Of a stretch of 26,345 nucleotides of DNA, positions 1-7,640 are shown piece by piece (the stretch's first letter is position 1; each line of letters begins with the position of its first letter). The stretch covers positions 1-26,345 of IMG/VR virus record IMGVR_UViG_3300032284_003154. One strand, written 5' to 3'. Origin of the DNA: a virus. The position numbers and the translations under genes are program-made. The notes beneath the pieces were generated by a model. It made no database searches and was not told the origin of the DNA. It saw nothing but the letters and a program-made list of their open reading frames with translations.

Positions 1-398
1 GATTCACATCCAAGACAATAGTTACCGGAATATTTTTTCTTGTATATATCTCCTCTAGATTGAAATCTGTTCCAGATTATCTGGACTTTCTCGTGATGTG
101 ATTTTTCTGATGTTTTATAAAATGAATCATAATTAATCTCAAATTTTTTACAAAAATCTAACCAAACTTCTGTTAGTTTTTGTATATGATCCTGAGGTGT
201 TATTCCTAATTCTTGAGATTTTGACCAAACTTTTAAACCATGCTCATCCAATCCAATATTGAAATGTACATCAGTTTTAGTTTTTAAAAATCTTGAAATA
301 GAATCCGCTAATATAAACTCAAAAGCGTGACCAATATGTGGTTTAGAGTTTACATATGGTAGTGTCGTGGTTAAAAATGTAGGTGTATTGAAGGTCAT
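1..398 (-). CDS. metG: Methionyl-tRNA synthetase, N-terminal part (cut by window edge)
   Basis: Reading the - strand from the ATG at 398 gives about 132 residues that run off the window. The protein opens with a class I synthetase fold: LPYVNSKPHIGHAFEF near residues 13-28 carries the HIGH signature (PHIGH) in the form typical of MetRS. NIGLDEHGLK follows at about residue 50, matching the MetRS 'GxDEHGxK' motif. The last visible residues, YCLGCE, are the start of the CxxC zinc knuckle in the connective peptide. MetRS charges tRNA-Met with methionine in the cytoplasm. The KMSKS loop and anticodon-binding domain lie outside the window, so completeness cannot be judged. It is divergent from the gp32-like gene and has a TATCTTTG promoter box 16 bases upstream of the ATG. 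Synthetases are found in some very large phages, so it probably supplements host translation. Family assignment is firm; being functional is inference. Confidence 0.9.
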   Translation of the reverse strand, partial: MTFNTPTFLTTTLPYVNSKPHIGHAFEFILADSISRFLKTKTDVHFNIGLDEHGLKVWSKSQELGITPQDHIQKLTEVWLDFCKKFEINYDSFYKTSEKSHHEKVQIIWNRFQSRGDIYKKKYSGNYCLGCE

Positions 399-413
399 TA
401 TATTTTATTAAGA

Positions 414-421
414 CAAAGATA
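414..421 (-). promoter_or_regulatory. Bacteroidetes-type -7 box (TATCTTTG) for metG
   Basis: On the - strand TATCTTTG lies 16 bases upstream of the metG ATG and fits the TAnnTTTG -7 consensus of the Bacteroidetes primary sigma factor. No TTG is visible 19-21 bases further upstream, so the -33 element is weak or absent. The same octamer occurs before the MgtC operon at 25412-25419. Confidence 0.5.
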
Positions 422-475
422 GTAAAAAAATTCAATTTATATAAGTATTTAATAAACTTTTTTTAATTGGATTAA

Positions 476-483
476 TATAAATA
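476..483 (+). promoter_or_regulatory. T4-late-type promoter box (TATAAATA) before the gp32-like gene
   Basis: An exact TATAAATA match, the T4 late promoter consensus, lies in the 130-base divergent intergenic region 45 bases before the gp32-like ATG. In T4 this box spans about -13 to -6, which would put the start near 489. The region is AT-rich, so a chance match is possible. Support comes from the same box in the short gaps before 1612 (+) and 23743 (-). Confidence 0.45.
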
Positions 484-486
484 ATA

Positions 487-504
487 ATTAGGTAAAAACC
501 TAAT
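487..504 (+). promoter_or_regulatory. Inverted repeat in the leader of the gp32-like gene
   Basis: ATTAGGT, a 4-base AAAA spacer, then ACCTAAT form a perfect 7-bp inverted repeat 24 bases before the ATG. T4 gene 32 is known to repress its own translation through a leader structure, so this is a candidate autoregulatory hairpin or an operator. A transcript starting near 489 would lose part of the 5' arm. The function is inferred. Confidence 0.35.
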
Positions 505-528
505 ATAAAAAGAAATAAAAAGCAAAAA

Positions 529-1494
529 ATGGCAAATGAATTAGATGACTTATTTAGTGGCAATCTAGATGGAAAAATGGATTTCCTAAATGAAAAGAAA
601 CAAGTAAATGCTGATGGTATTTACAGAATCGATCTTTCTAAAGTGAAAGATAAAAAGAAAGGATATCGTTCCGTGGTACGTTTCCTTCCTAACTTAACAA
701 AAGAAGGTAAAGTTGGACAAGCAGCAATTGAAAAAATTACACACTACGTTGATATTAAAAATGCAAAAGAATTATCTGGATGGTTTGATTCAGCTAAAAA
801 CTTTAATGAGAAATGTCCTTTGACTGATCTTTATTATAACATGATAAATTCTAAAAATGCAATTTTACAAGAAAAAGCTAAATGCTTAAAATATTCTAAG
901 AAATACTATTCTTATGTATTAGTTCTTGAAGATGAAAACCAACCGGAATTAGTTGGTAAGGTTATGATTTTCCAATATGGCAAAACTATTAAGGATAAAA
1001 TTTTAGCTGAAAAAAATGGAGAAATCTCTGGTGTTCCTTGTAATGTATTTGACTTAGCAGCAGGTAAAGATTTTGTAGTATTGGTTAAAGAAATCCAAAC
1101 TGGTGATGATACTTATCCAGATTACAAAAACTCTATGTTCAAACCAGAAACTTCTTCTCTTCCAATTTACTTTGAAGATAAACAAGCTTTCAAGAATGTT
1201 CCATTAACAGATGGTCGTGTTGATGCTAAAGCTCAAGTAATGGTTAAAGATTTCTTAATGAAGAGAGATCACGAATTAGAAGAATTTGCTCCAAAAAGAT
1301 TAACAGAAGAGCAACAATCTAAGATTAATGAAATTAGTGCTTATTTAACTGGTAAATCAAGTGGTAACTTCGGAGGATCTAAAGAATCAAAACCTTCTTC
1401 TGATGACTTTGAATTAGATGGTGTAGTAACATCAGGTTCTAAAGAAGTTAGTTCAAGTTCAAATGAAGATGACTTCTTTGCTGACTTCAATTAA
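529..1494 (+). CDS. 32: Single-stranded DNA-binding protein, T4 gp32 family
   Basis: A 321-residue protein with the layout of T4 gp32 (301 residues). A central OB-fold core includes VVRFLP (49-54), aligning with the gp32 'VIRFLP' strand. EGK-VMIFQYGKKI-like sequence at about residues 142-152 aligns with the gp32 'GKVFKYRFGKKI' strand. A Ser/Gly-rich linker then leads to an acidic tail ending DDFFADFN. In T4 the protein coats ssDNA during replication, recombination and repair, and its acidic tail recruits replisome partners. The zinc site is unusual. H72 and C96 align with T4 His64 and Cys87, but the position matching Cys90 is Thr (CPLT instead of CPVC) and no Cys matches Cys77. C119 is the only other nearby cysteine, so zinc binding is doubtful. 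The start is preceded by A-rich sequence (AAAAAGCAAAAA), as at other genes here. A late-type box and a leader hairpin precede it and a strong terminator follows. Confidence 0.88.
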   Translation: MANELDDLFSGNLDGKMDFLNEKKQVNADGIYRIDLSKVKDKKKGYRSVVRFLPNLTKEGKVGQAAIEKITHYVDIKNAKELSGWFDSAKNFNEKCPLTDLYYNMINSKNAILQEKAKCLKYSKKYYSYVLVLEDENQPELVGKVMIFQYGKTIKDKILAEKNGEISGVPCNVFDLAAGKDFVVLVKEIQTGDDTYPDYKNSMFKPETSSLPIYFEDKQAFKNVPLTDGRVDAKAQVMVKDFLMKRDHELEEFAPKRLTEEQQSKINEISAYLTGKSSGNFGGSKESKPSSDDFELDGVVTSGSKEVSSSSNEDDFFADFN

Positions 1495-1502
1495 GAAATA
1501 GT

Positions 1503-1540
1503 AAAATAAATCCCCTTTCAATTGAAAGGGGATTTATTTT
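1503..1540 (+). terminator. Intrinsic terminator after the gp32-like gene
   Basis: A perfect 19-bp palindrome centred on CAATTG, with CCCCTTT/AAAGGGG at its core and a T run on the 3' side. It begins eight bases after the gp32-like stop. Both strands offer a U tract, so it may work in either direction. Confidence 0.85.
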
Positions 1541-1582
1541 TTTATATAGATAAGAAATATACAACTAAATATTGGTTTTCTA

Positions 1583-1590
1583 TATAAATA
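1583..1590 (+). promoter_or_regulatory. T4-late-type promoter box (TATAAATA) before gene 1612
   Basis: Exact TATAAATA between the gp32 terminator and the next ATG, 21 bases before that ATG. Because the terminator separates the two genes, this unit needs its own promoter. That makes this the best-placed late box on the + strand. Confidence 0.5.
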
Positions 1591-1611
1591 TAAGAAAATT
1601 ATTTTAAAAAC

Positions 1612-2613
1612 ATGGACTATAAAGGTAAAAAATTTACAGATTTAACAACCGGGAAAATTGTTGAGGTTAAAGACCACTTTGAGGATGTTGCTGTATTAGA
1701 TAACGGCAGTAGAATAAGAGTTAATAGATTGCTTGATAAAAGTTTTTTTGAAGATTATATTGATCCTCAATCATTCTTCAAGAATGACAACCTATTAAAT
1801 ACTTTTGCTCAGAAAATTCGTCAGATTCCAGAAAGTGTTATTCAAAATATGAATGAAAGTGCTACTAATCAACAACAAGATCTTAATAATATTAGTGGTT
1901 CTACTTCTGTTAATCCAATATTTGATGAACCAGCTGTTTTTCAATCTGATCCAGAATTAGAAAAAGAAGAATTAATGAGAAAATATGGAATCAAAAATAA
2001 TCCAAATGCTACTCCAGTTAATCCAATTAATGCTGCTCAACAACAATTAGAGAAATTTAAAAATTTATTAGAAGAACCTAATCAAGAAGAACCAGTTCAA
2101 AAAGTTGAAATTGAAAGAGATGAACAAGGAGAAGTTACGGAAGTTATTGTAAATACTCCTAAACAAGTACGGGTTGATAGAGAAGTAATACAACCAGTTC
2201 AAAAAGTAGATGATCCTATTATAACTATGTTTAAGAATGTTAAACGTAATACAGATTTTAAAATTGAATTAATAATTGAGAATAAAATTCCAAGAGCTGA
2301 CTTTATTGAGATGATGGAGGATTCTTATAATACGAGTATTATTGATTTCTTAGCTCAAGAGTTTACGGATAATCTTTTAAAGAATCCAGATATTATTAAG
2401 GAGAAGATAAAAGATAAAATAAATAGTATTGTATATAAAAAAGAATCTAAGGTTGAGAAGATAAATGATGTATCTAATTCTCCATTAAAGGATGTCAATC
2501 CTCAAATTACGGATGGTGTTACGCAGACTAAACCTGTTAGAAAGCCAAGACCTAGTACATCTAAGGGTGAAAAAGGTTTTGAAAAAACACCTAAAAAAGA
2601 AACTTCTAAATAA
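1612..2613 (+). CDS. Uncharacterised acidic phage protein (333 aa)
   Basis: I do not recognise the family. The first 50 residues look like a small beta domain, with alternating short hydrophobic strands (GKIVEVKDHFEDVAVL, then GSRIRV). A long Gln/Asn/Glu/Pro-rich, probably disordered middle follows (about 60-190) and includes DPELEKEELMRKYGI. A helical segment at about 195-270 starts DPIITMFKNVKRNTDF, and a basic Lys/Pro/Ser/Thr-rich tail ends the protein. No signal peptide or membrane segment is visible. The stop codon TAA overlaps the ATG of the next gene (TAATG), which suggests translational coupling. The position just ahead of probable virion genes and behind a late-type box suggests a structural or assembly protein such as a scaffold, chaperone or tail component. 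That role is inference from context only. Confidence 0.6.
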   Translation: MDYKGKKFTDLTTGKIVEVKDHFEDVAVLDNGSRIRVNRLLDKSFFEDYIDPQSFFKNDNLLNTFAQKIRQIPESVIQNMNESATNQQQDLNNISGSTSVNPIFDEPAVFQSDPELEKEELMRKYGIKNNPNATPVNPINAAQQQLEKFKNLLEEPNQEEPVQKVEIERDEQGEVTEVIVNTPKQVRVDREVIQPVQKVDDPIITMFKNVKRNTDFKIELIIENKIPRADFIEMMEDSYNTSIIDFLAQEFTDNLLKNPDIIKEKIKDKINSIVYKKESKVEKINDVSNSPLKDVNPQITDGVTQTKPVRKPRPSTSKGEKGFEKTPKKETSK

Positions 2614-3005
2614 TGATTGATAAACAATTAATTGAAAGTGCTAAACTTATAAGAAACGACTTTCTTACTTTAACTAATAATTTGAATAAATATTATGATG
2701 AGGTAAAAGAATTAGGTATTTTTTTCTTAAAAAAAGCAGATGAGTTAAGAGAATATAATGATAAGTCAGTTAAGAAATTAAAAAATAAAAGTGATTTATC
2801 CACGGTTACTAATCATATTTTAAAAGAAATTTCAGAGATTGAAGATGAAGAAAAAAAATTAGCTAAAAAAGTTGAGGAAATTAATCAAAAAATGGAAAAG
2901 CTAAAAAGGGATGAAATGATTTTATATCAAACTATAAAACAACGATATCCTCATCTTTCGGATGAACAAATAAAAAAAGAAATACACTCTCATTTAGATA
3001 AATAA
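2613..3005 (+). CDS. Small coiled-coil protein (130 aa)
   Basis: A highly charged, Lys/Glu-rich and almost entirely helical sequence. Heptad-like spacing runs from about residue 45 to 105 (ISEIEDEEKKLAKKVEEINQ), indicating a coiled coil. It has no signal peptide, membrane segment or catalytic motif. The start overlaps the stop of the upstream gene by one base, so the two products are probably made together and may interact. The end of the gene (HLSDEQIKKEIHSHLDK) looks like a short helical cap. The stop sits directly before a strong terminator, so the pair 1612-3005 forms one transcription unit. A scaffold, tail-assembly chaperone or other structural adaptor role is possible but unproven. Confidence 0.6.
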   Translation: MIDKQLIESAKLIRNDFLTLTNNLNKYYDEVKELGIFFLKKADELREYNDKSVKKLKNKSDLSTVTNHILKEISEIEDEEKKLAKKVEEINQKMEKLKRDEMILYQTIKQRYPHLSDEQIKKEIHSHLDK

Positions 3006-3042
3006 AAAATAAACCCTTCTTATTAGAAGGGTTTATTTTTTA
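3003..3042 (+). terminator. Intrinsic terminator after gene 2613
   Basis: An 18-bp stem with a TATT loop. CCCTTCT and AGAAGGG form the GC-richer core, with A and T tracts outside. It overlaps the last base of the preceding stop codon. Confidence 0.85.
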
Positions 3043-3069
3043 ATATATAATCCAAAATCTTTTTGGTAA

Positions 3070-5319
3070 ATGAAACTATCTAAATTTGTAAAAGCTGATA
3101 AAAATATACTCATAGAGTATATCTATGATGATGGTAATAATATCAGTGATTCATATAAGATATTGCTTAATTCTAAGAGTAATTCATATTCTTATATTGC
3201 TGGTTCATCTAGTATAACCGGAAATACACCAGGTAATCAATTATTTAAAATTGATGGTGTTACTAATAATTACGGATTAGTAGATACTACAAATTATAGT
3301 TTTTTACAATTAAAAGATTATGCTTCTGGATTTCCGGTTAGACATGATACAATTAAAATTCACTTACCGGTGAATTATACATTTGGTGAATATATTGGAT
3401 GTTATTTTAGAATTTTTACTTTTGATTATAATAATAAAATTACTTATGAGTTATCAAATTTCTTTTTTGATGCTACTAATATAGATCAATCTTATTTACT
3501 AAACTACACATCTCCTCCTTTATTATATCAGGAAAAACTTTGGGGTAAAAATATAACAATAAATGTACCATCTACATTTGCGGTTTCTAACCAAAGAGTT
3601 AATGGTTCTACTAAAGTTGATACTATTAACTTTAATTTGACTAACGGAACAGGTTTAAGTCTTAATGCTCCTATATTTATTGATTTTCATTTTTTAACTA
3701 GTAGAAAAACAATTAATAGTGTAACTACTTATTACCTAACAGCCAAGACTCCTATTAGTTTACCACAAACACCTGAATTTGAAAAATTAGGTGTTAAAAT
3801 TGAACATTCTGCTAACGGTGATTTCTTTGATATCTATGGCATTTATAATGATAATATTGCAGAATTTAACTCATTTATAGTAAATTCGGTTTTTTTGGGA
3901 AACCGATATTATGTAACTTATACTATTACACTATATGAACAAAATATTAGAGGTAAAACATTTACTATTACGGTAACAGATAATTTTAATGAAAAAATTG
4001 AATATCGTCCTATCATAAAATATTCAACCACAACAGCTATTATTGATGTTGAAATGAGTGTAATTGATGCAGTAGATAACTCTTCTATATTTAGAAAAGC
4101 ATCTTATGGTATGTTACAGGATGAGGTTGCTAAATATAGCTTAAATTTAACTAAAATCAATATTGCAAATGCTCATAAGCCTAAAATTTATAATGTTAAA
4201 TCACCAGAAGGTGCTGGAATATTTGGAAATACAAAAGTTAATAATAATGTTTTAAAGCCTCAAGTAGTTATTGAAACAGTATCAATTAATAGTACAGTTC
4301 TTGCTGATAGATTTAATGTAGTTGCTAAAAGTGATAATGTACAATATGGTAAAGATACATTTTTTGGTATAGGTAAATTATTATTAAAGATTTATCCATT
4401 TGATAATGTTATCCAAATTTCAATTGCTCAAAATGTTAGTAATGATCAAAAAAATGTTGATTCCGGAAATGGTTCTAAACTTGAATATGTTTATAAACCC
4501 GAATATATGGATATGAGTAATATGGGTGAAATTAAATTAGTAATCAAGAATGATAAAATATCAAGTGATTTTGGTTTATACTTAGCTTCCAATTCAGTTG
4601 ACTTATCAACCGGTAAATTAGTATTTAAAGTAACCGCAAGTAAAATTGCTGATATTAGAAAAATATATGACTCTGGAGTAAATATTTTTTATATTACATC
4701 TAAATTAGATACAAATACGACAGTTGTTTATAGTGGATTATTTAATATGTATGATTCAAATAACAACGTCCAAAGTTTAAATAATGCAGTAGCTCAAATA
4801 CAATCAGGATTAGTTAATCCATCTCAACCAACTATTATTAATGATCCAAACAGTGTAACTAAAGCTACAGCGATAGTTACTAGAAAAATTGTAAGTGGTA
4901 ATTTACCATTAAGTGGTACTGTTTCTACAGCTAATGGTGCTTCTGTTAAAACACCTATAAACTCATCAACTGTTCAATCACAAAGTACTTCACTTAGCGC
5001 ATCAACAAAAATTGGTGGAGTTACTTATACAATAAATAGTGATAGTAGTATTACAATTGATGGATATACTTGGCAATATTCACAATTAATGTCTGTGTTG
5101 AAGTCGATGAATATCATCACATCAAATGTTAAAAATTTAAGCATACAAACCGATTCTTTATATGCTGATGGGAAGCTATTAGGCAAATTACCATCTATAA
5201 ATTTAGCTTTACAAAAAGAGTATATAACTGATTCGGATAAATTACAAACACATACTTTAACTGTTAATAATTTTAAAAATGGCACATCAACTGGTGGTAA
5301 ATCAACTGGTAGAGCTTAA
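3070..5319 (+). CDS. Large probable virion protein (tail or baseplate type)
   Basis: A 749-residue protein with no enzyme motif, rich in Asn, Ser, Thr, Ile and Tyr and predicted mostly beta. That composition is typical of phage baseplate and fibre proteins. The first 580 residues read as successive beta-sandwich-like segments. Residues about 590-670 are a low-complexity Ser/Thr/Val linker (VSTANGASVKTPINSSTVQS). After this comes a small domain with GGVTYTINSDSSITIDGYTW, then a helical end and a Gly/Ser/Thr tail (GTSTGGKSTGRA). No signal peptide or membrane segment is visible. It is followed 16 bases later by a tail-tube-like gene. TTAATATATA at 3040-3049 is a possible degenerate late promoter 20 bases before the ATG. 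I infer a structural role; the exact tail part cannot be named. Confidence 0.55.
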   Translation: MKLSKFVKADKNILIEYIYDDGNNISDSYKILLNSKSNSYSYIAGSSSITGNTPGNQLFKIDGVTNNYGLVDTTNYSFLQLKDYASGFPVRHDTIKIHLPVNYTFGEYIGCYFRIFTFDYNNKITYELSNFFFDATNIDQSYLLNYTSPPLLYQEKLWGKNITINVPSTFAVSNQRVNGSTKVDTINFNLTNGTGLSLNAPIFIDFHFLTSRKTINSVTTYYLTAKTPISLPQTPEFEKLGVKIEHSANGDFFDIYGIYNDNIAEFNSFIVNSVFLGNRYYVTYTITLYEQNIRGKTFTITVTDNFNEKIEYRPIIKYSTTTAIIDVEMSVIDAVDNSSIFRKASYGMLQDEVAKYSLNLTKINIANAHKPKIYNVKSPEGAGIFGNTKVNNNVLKPQVVIETVSINSTVLADRFNVVAKSDNVQYGKDTFFGIGKLLLKIYPFDNVIQISIAQNVSNDQKNVDSGNGSKLEYVYKPEYMDMSNMGEIKLVIKNDKISSDFGLYLASNSVDLSTGKLVFKVTASKIADIRKIYDSGVNIFYITSKLDTNTTVVYSGLFNMYDSNNNVQSLNNAVAQIQSGLVNPSQPTIINDPNSVTKATAIVTRKIVSGNLPLSGTVSTANGASVKTPINSSTVQSQSTSLSASTKIGGVTYTINSDSSITIDGYTWQYSQLMSVLKSMNIITSNVKNLSIQTDSLYADGKLLGKLPSINLALQKEYITDSDKLQTHTLTVNNFKNGTSTGGKSTGRA

Positions 5320-5335
5320 AAAATAATATTTAATT

Positions 5336-5935
5336 ATGAGAATTTCTAGTCAAGGTTCACAATTCATCTTTAATCTACCAAGTGATTTTTTGCCACAAGA
5401 GATTATTAATACATATACCCCGATTCTCGAAAAGAATTGGATTCAGTACGAAAACGTAATTGATTACTTAAATTCAACTATTAAGTCAATTAATTATCCA
5501 GGATTAAGTATTCAAACTCCTGAGCAACATTTAATTCGTGGTAAAGTTAGAGCATATAAACCAGCGACTAACGTACAAGATATTCTTGCATCACATGAAT
5601 TAGAAGTTGTTTTTAGAAGTGTAGATGCTGATTTAAATTACTGGTTATCATATGATTTATTTTCCAAACATTATCTAGATGTTGAAAATCTTTATATAAA
5701 CCCATTTATGGTAACCGCGGTTGATATTTGGAGAGACGCTATTTATAGAATCAAATTTATGGAGTTGATTGCTATTTCTTTGAGTGATAATACCTTTGAT
5801 TATTCACAACAAAAAACAAATGCCAAAGAATTTACAATGAGGTTTAAGTTTAACTTTACTGATGTTGAATTTTTATTAAATAAATCAAAAGTATTGGAAA
5901 CAACTAATATACCAACTATTATTCAGAAGATTTAA
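5336..5935 (+). CDS. Tail-tube-like or tube-initiator phage protein
   Basis: A 199-residue protein with the rhythm of contractile-phage tube proteins: a Pro/Gly turn (NYPGLSIQTPEQ, about 53-64), a beta run (HELEVVFRSVDADLNYWLSY, about 87-106), and a closing strand (FTMRFKFNFTDVEFLL, about 165-180). The sequence VVFRSVDADLNYW resembles the 'VTFxxxDxxLNYW' pattern I associate with tube and tube-cap proteins. T4 gp19 (163 residues) is the tube, and gp54 and gp48 are the initiator proteins. Which of these it matches cannot be decided here. It lies 16 bases downstream of the large virion gene, with no terminator between, so they are probably co-transcribed. Its stop lies next to a pair of 12-bp repeats and it converges on the glycan cluster. 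Confidence 0.5.
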   Translation: MRISSQGSQFIFNLPSDFLPQEIINTYTPILEKNWIQYENVIDYLNSTIKSINYPGLSIQTPEQHLIRGKVRAYKPATNVQDILASHELEVVFRSVDADLNYWLSYDLFSKHYLDVENLYINPFMVTAVDIWRDAIYRIKFMELIAISLSDNTFDYSQQKTNAKEFTMRFKFNFTDVEFLLNKSKVLETTNIPTIIQKI

Positions 5936-5960
5936 TCTTTTCTAAGATAGATTTAATCTT
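5928..5960. repeat. Two 12-bp direct repeats of a near-palindrome (AGATTTAATCTT)
   Basis: AGATTTAATCTT occurs at 5928-5939 and again at 5949-5960. The starts are 21 bases apart, about two helical turns. Each copy is an odd-centred near-palindrome (AGATT-T-AATCT). The pair lies at the junction of the convergent tail genes and glycan cluster, where no standard U-tract terminator is visible. It may be a protein-binding site or a weak bidirectional terminator. Confidence 0.5.
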
Positions 5961-5979
5961 ATCCGACCTGATTAGTGGT

Positions 5980-6126
5980 CTACCTTGGTTCATTATTGTG
6001 AGCATCAATCGACTTTGTTAATTCATCTGTTAATATTTTAGAAAGTTCTTTTTCTACATCTATCCCATAATGATGTCCAGTTGAATAATGTTCACTTTTT
6101 ACTTTTACTGAAAAATATTTACTCAT
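5980..6126 (-). CDS. Small protein of 48 codons at the distal end of the glycan cluster
   Basis: ATG at 6126 overlaps the gmd stop by eight bases (ATGAGTAA), the same kind of overlap as at other junctions in this cluster. The ORF ends at TAG at 5980 and encodes a protein beginning [20 protein letters not shown] and ending [10 protein letters not shown]. The middle ([18 protein letters not shown]) looks like one amphipathic helix. No family is recognised. The ordered overlap with gmd supports it being real. A second 24-codon ORF (5919-5993) starts near its end in another frame and could be its frameshifted tail. Confidence 0.5.
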   Translation of the reverse strand: MSKYFSVKVKSEHYSTGHHYGIDVEKELSKILTDELTKSIDAHNNEPR

Positions 6127-7201
6127 AATAGTTTGTTATTTCATATCCACCATCTTGTAGGTACTTATCTTTAGCAAACAATTTGATATCTTCCTGTACC
6201 ATCTCTGATACTAAGTCTTCAACTTTATACTTAGGTTCCCATCCTAATTTAGTTTTAGCTTTTGTATAGTCACCTATTAATAAATCGACTTCTGATGGTC
6301 TAAAATAAACCTGATCAATTTCAACTAAAACATCCCCGGTTTTAGAATTAATTCCCTTTTCATTTACTCCTTCTCCGATCCATTTGATATCAATATCAAT
6401 CTCATTAAATGATAATTCTACAAATCTACGAACTGAAATTTTACGATTAGTTGCTAAGATATAATCATCTGGTTGTTCTTGTTGCATCATCAACCACATA
6501 CCTTCTACGAAATCTTTTGCGTGGCCCCAATCTCTTTCAGCATCTAAGTTACCAAGATATAATTTATCATTAAGTCCGTGATGTATTTTAGCAACCGCTC
6601 TTGTAATCTTTCTTGTTACAAATGTTTCTCCTCTGACTGGAGATTCGTGATTAAATAAAATACCAGAACAAGTGAACATACCATATGATTCTCGATAATT
6701 CTTGGTAATCCAGTGTGCATATAATTTAGCAACCCCATATGGACTACGTGGATAAAATGGTGTAGTTTCTTTTTGTGGAACTTCTTGTACTAATCCAAAC
6801 ATTTCAGAAGTAGATGCTTGATAGAATTTAGTTTTCTTTTCTAATCCAAGAATACGAATTGCTTCTAATATTCTAAGTGTTCCTAATCCATCTGAGTTTG
6901 CTGTGTATTCGGGTGTCTCAAAACTCACCTTAACGTGTGATTGTGCGGCTAAGTTATAGATTTCATCAGGTTGTACTTCTTGAATAATTCTAATTAAATT
7001 AGTTGCATCTGTTAAATCACCAAAGTGTAAAAAGAAATTAGAAGAATCATGTTTATCTTTATAAAGATGGTCAATTCTATCTGTATTAAATAGTGAACTT
7101 CTTCTTTTAATGCCATGAACTATATAACCTTTTGACAGAAGTAGTTCTGCTAGGTATGATCCGTCTTGTCCGGTTATACCGGTTATTAATGCTCTTTTCA
7201 T
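6119..7201 (-). CDS. gmd: GDP-mannose 4,6-dehydratase
   Basis: A full-length (360 residues; E. coli Gmd is 373) extended short-chain dehydrogenase. It converts GDP-D-mannose to GDP-4-dehydro-6-deoxy-D-mannose, the precursor of GDP-fucose, GDP-rhamnose and GDP-perosamine. Visible motifs are the NADP-binding GITGQDG near residues 8-14, [15 protein letters not shown] at 33-47, and the active site with T131/S132, E133, Y155 and K159 ([10 protein letters not shown]). Glu and Arg also lie in [12 protein letters not shown]. These match the catalytic set of the family. No fucose synthase, reductase or aminotransferase is seen in this window, so the next step comes from the host or from outside the window. 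Together with the GT11 protein at 13338-14036 it suggests a 6-deoxyhexose such as fucose. The start is one base after the upstream stop. Confidence 0.95.
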   Translation of the reverse strand: MKRALITGITGQDGSYLAELLLSKGYIVHGIKRRSSLFNTDRIDHLYKDKHDSSNFFLHFGDLTDATNLIRIIQEVQPDEIYNLAAQSHVKVSFETPEYTANSDGLGTLRILEAIRILGLEKKTKFYQASTSEMFGLVQEVPQKETTPFYPRSPYGVAKLYAHWITKNYRESYGMFTCSGILFNHESPVRGETFVTRKITRAVAKIHHGLNDKLYLGNLDAERDWGHAKDFVEGMWLMMQQEQPDDYILATNRKISVRRFVELSFNEIDIDIKWIGEGVNEKGINSKTGDVLVEIDQVYFRPSEVDLLIGDYTKAKTKLGWEPKYKVEDLVSEMVQEDIKLFAKDKYLQDGGYEITNYYE

Positions 7202-7202
7202 A

Positions 7203-7640
7203 TCATTTATAATTTTCTATATAATCACTACAAATACCAATACATTTTGTAATATCATCATTATTTATTTCTGGCATGACAGATATACTTTTTTCGATTG
7301 GTTGTTTTCCGGGATAGGCCCAAATGTGATTAAGTGAAGTTAATGTTACTGTATCTGTTTCATGCCAAAAGTAGTTAAACTCATATTGACATTCTCTAAA
7401 AAAAATAATGGAGTCAATATTTTTACAGTGAATCCAAAGTTTAGTTATTCTATCTCTAAACCATCTAAGGTCAACACCATATTGTGGTTTATCATGTCCC
7501 AAATATAACACACCATCAACATACCAAACATCAATTTCAACATCATAACCTTTAAAAATCGCTAAATCAATATAAGTAGGTTCATTTTCATATGATTCAA
7601 ATCTACCATTAATATTTCCTCTATGCGCTATTAGTATCAT
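7203..7640 (-). CDS. Short GDPD-like phosphodiesterase family protein
   Basis: A 145-residue protein with the front half of the glycerophosphodiester phosphodiesterase (GDPD) barrel. HRG (residues 6-8) is the catalytic His-Arg pair. An Asn-Glu-Pro segment sits at 19-21. EID at 35-37 supplies the two metal-binding acids, and GHD at 48-50 is the second catalytic His. True GDPD enzymes are about 230-300 residues, so this is a half-size version that keeps every N-terminal catalytic residue and lacks the second half of the barrel. It might hydrolyse a glycerophosphodiester or trim a phosphodiester-linked glycan. It overlaps the upstream SGNH gene by 20 bases and ends one base before gmd. Family is likely; substrate unknown. 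Confidence 0.65.
   Translation of the reverse strand: MILIAHRGNINGRFESYENEPTYIDLAIFKGYDVEIDVWYVDGVLYLGHDKPQYGVDLRWFRDRITKLWIHCKNIDSIIFFRECQYEFNYFWHETDTVTLTSLNHIWAYPGKQPIEKSISVMPEINNDDITKCIGICSDYIENYK

Noticed and set aside
3006-3069. A tRNA or other structured RNA in the gaps
   Set aside because: Every gap was read for cloverleaf or GC-rich stems, and only simple terminators, the gp32-leader and GIY-YIG hairpins and an HU-upstream palindrome were found. No CCA or T-loop pattern was seen.
5025-5285. An 86-codon open frame on the - strand within the large virion gene
   Set aside because: It lies antisense inside a longer, convincing + strand gene, and its product has no recognisable feature. 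Other open frames antisense to long genes were treated the same way.
5919-5993. A 24-codon - strand ORF ([12 protein letters not shown]...KIKSSE)
   Set aside because: It is very short, overlaps the end of the convergent tail-tube-like gene, and its repeated KIKS sequence is produced by the two 12-bp DNA repeats. It is mentioned only as a possible frameshifted tail.
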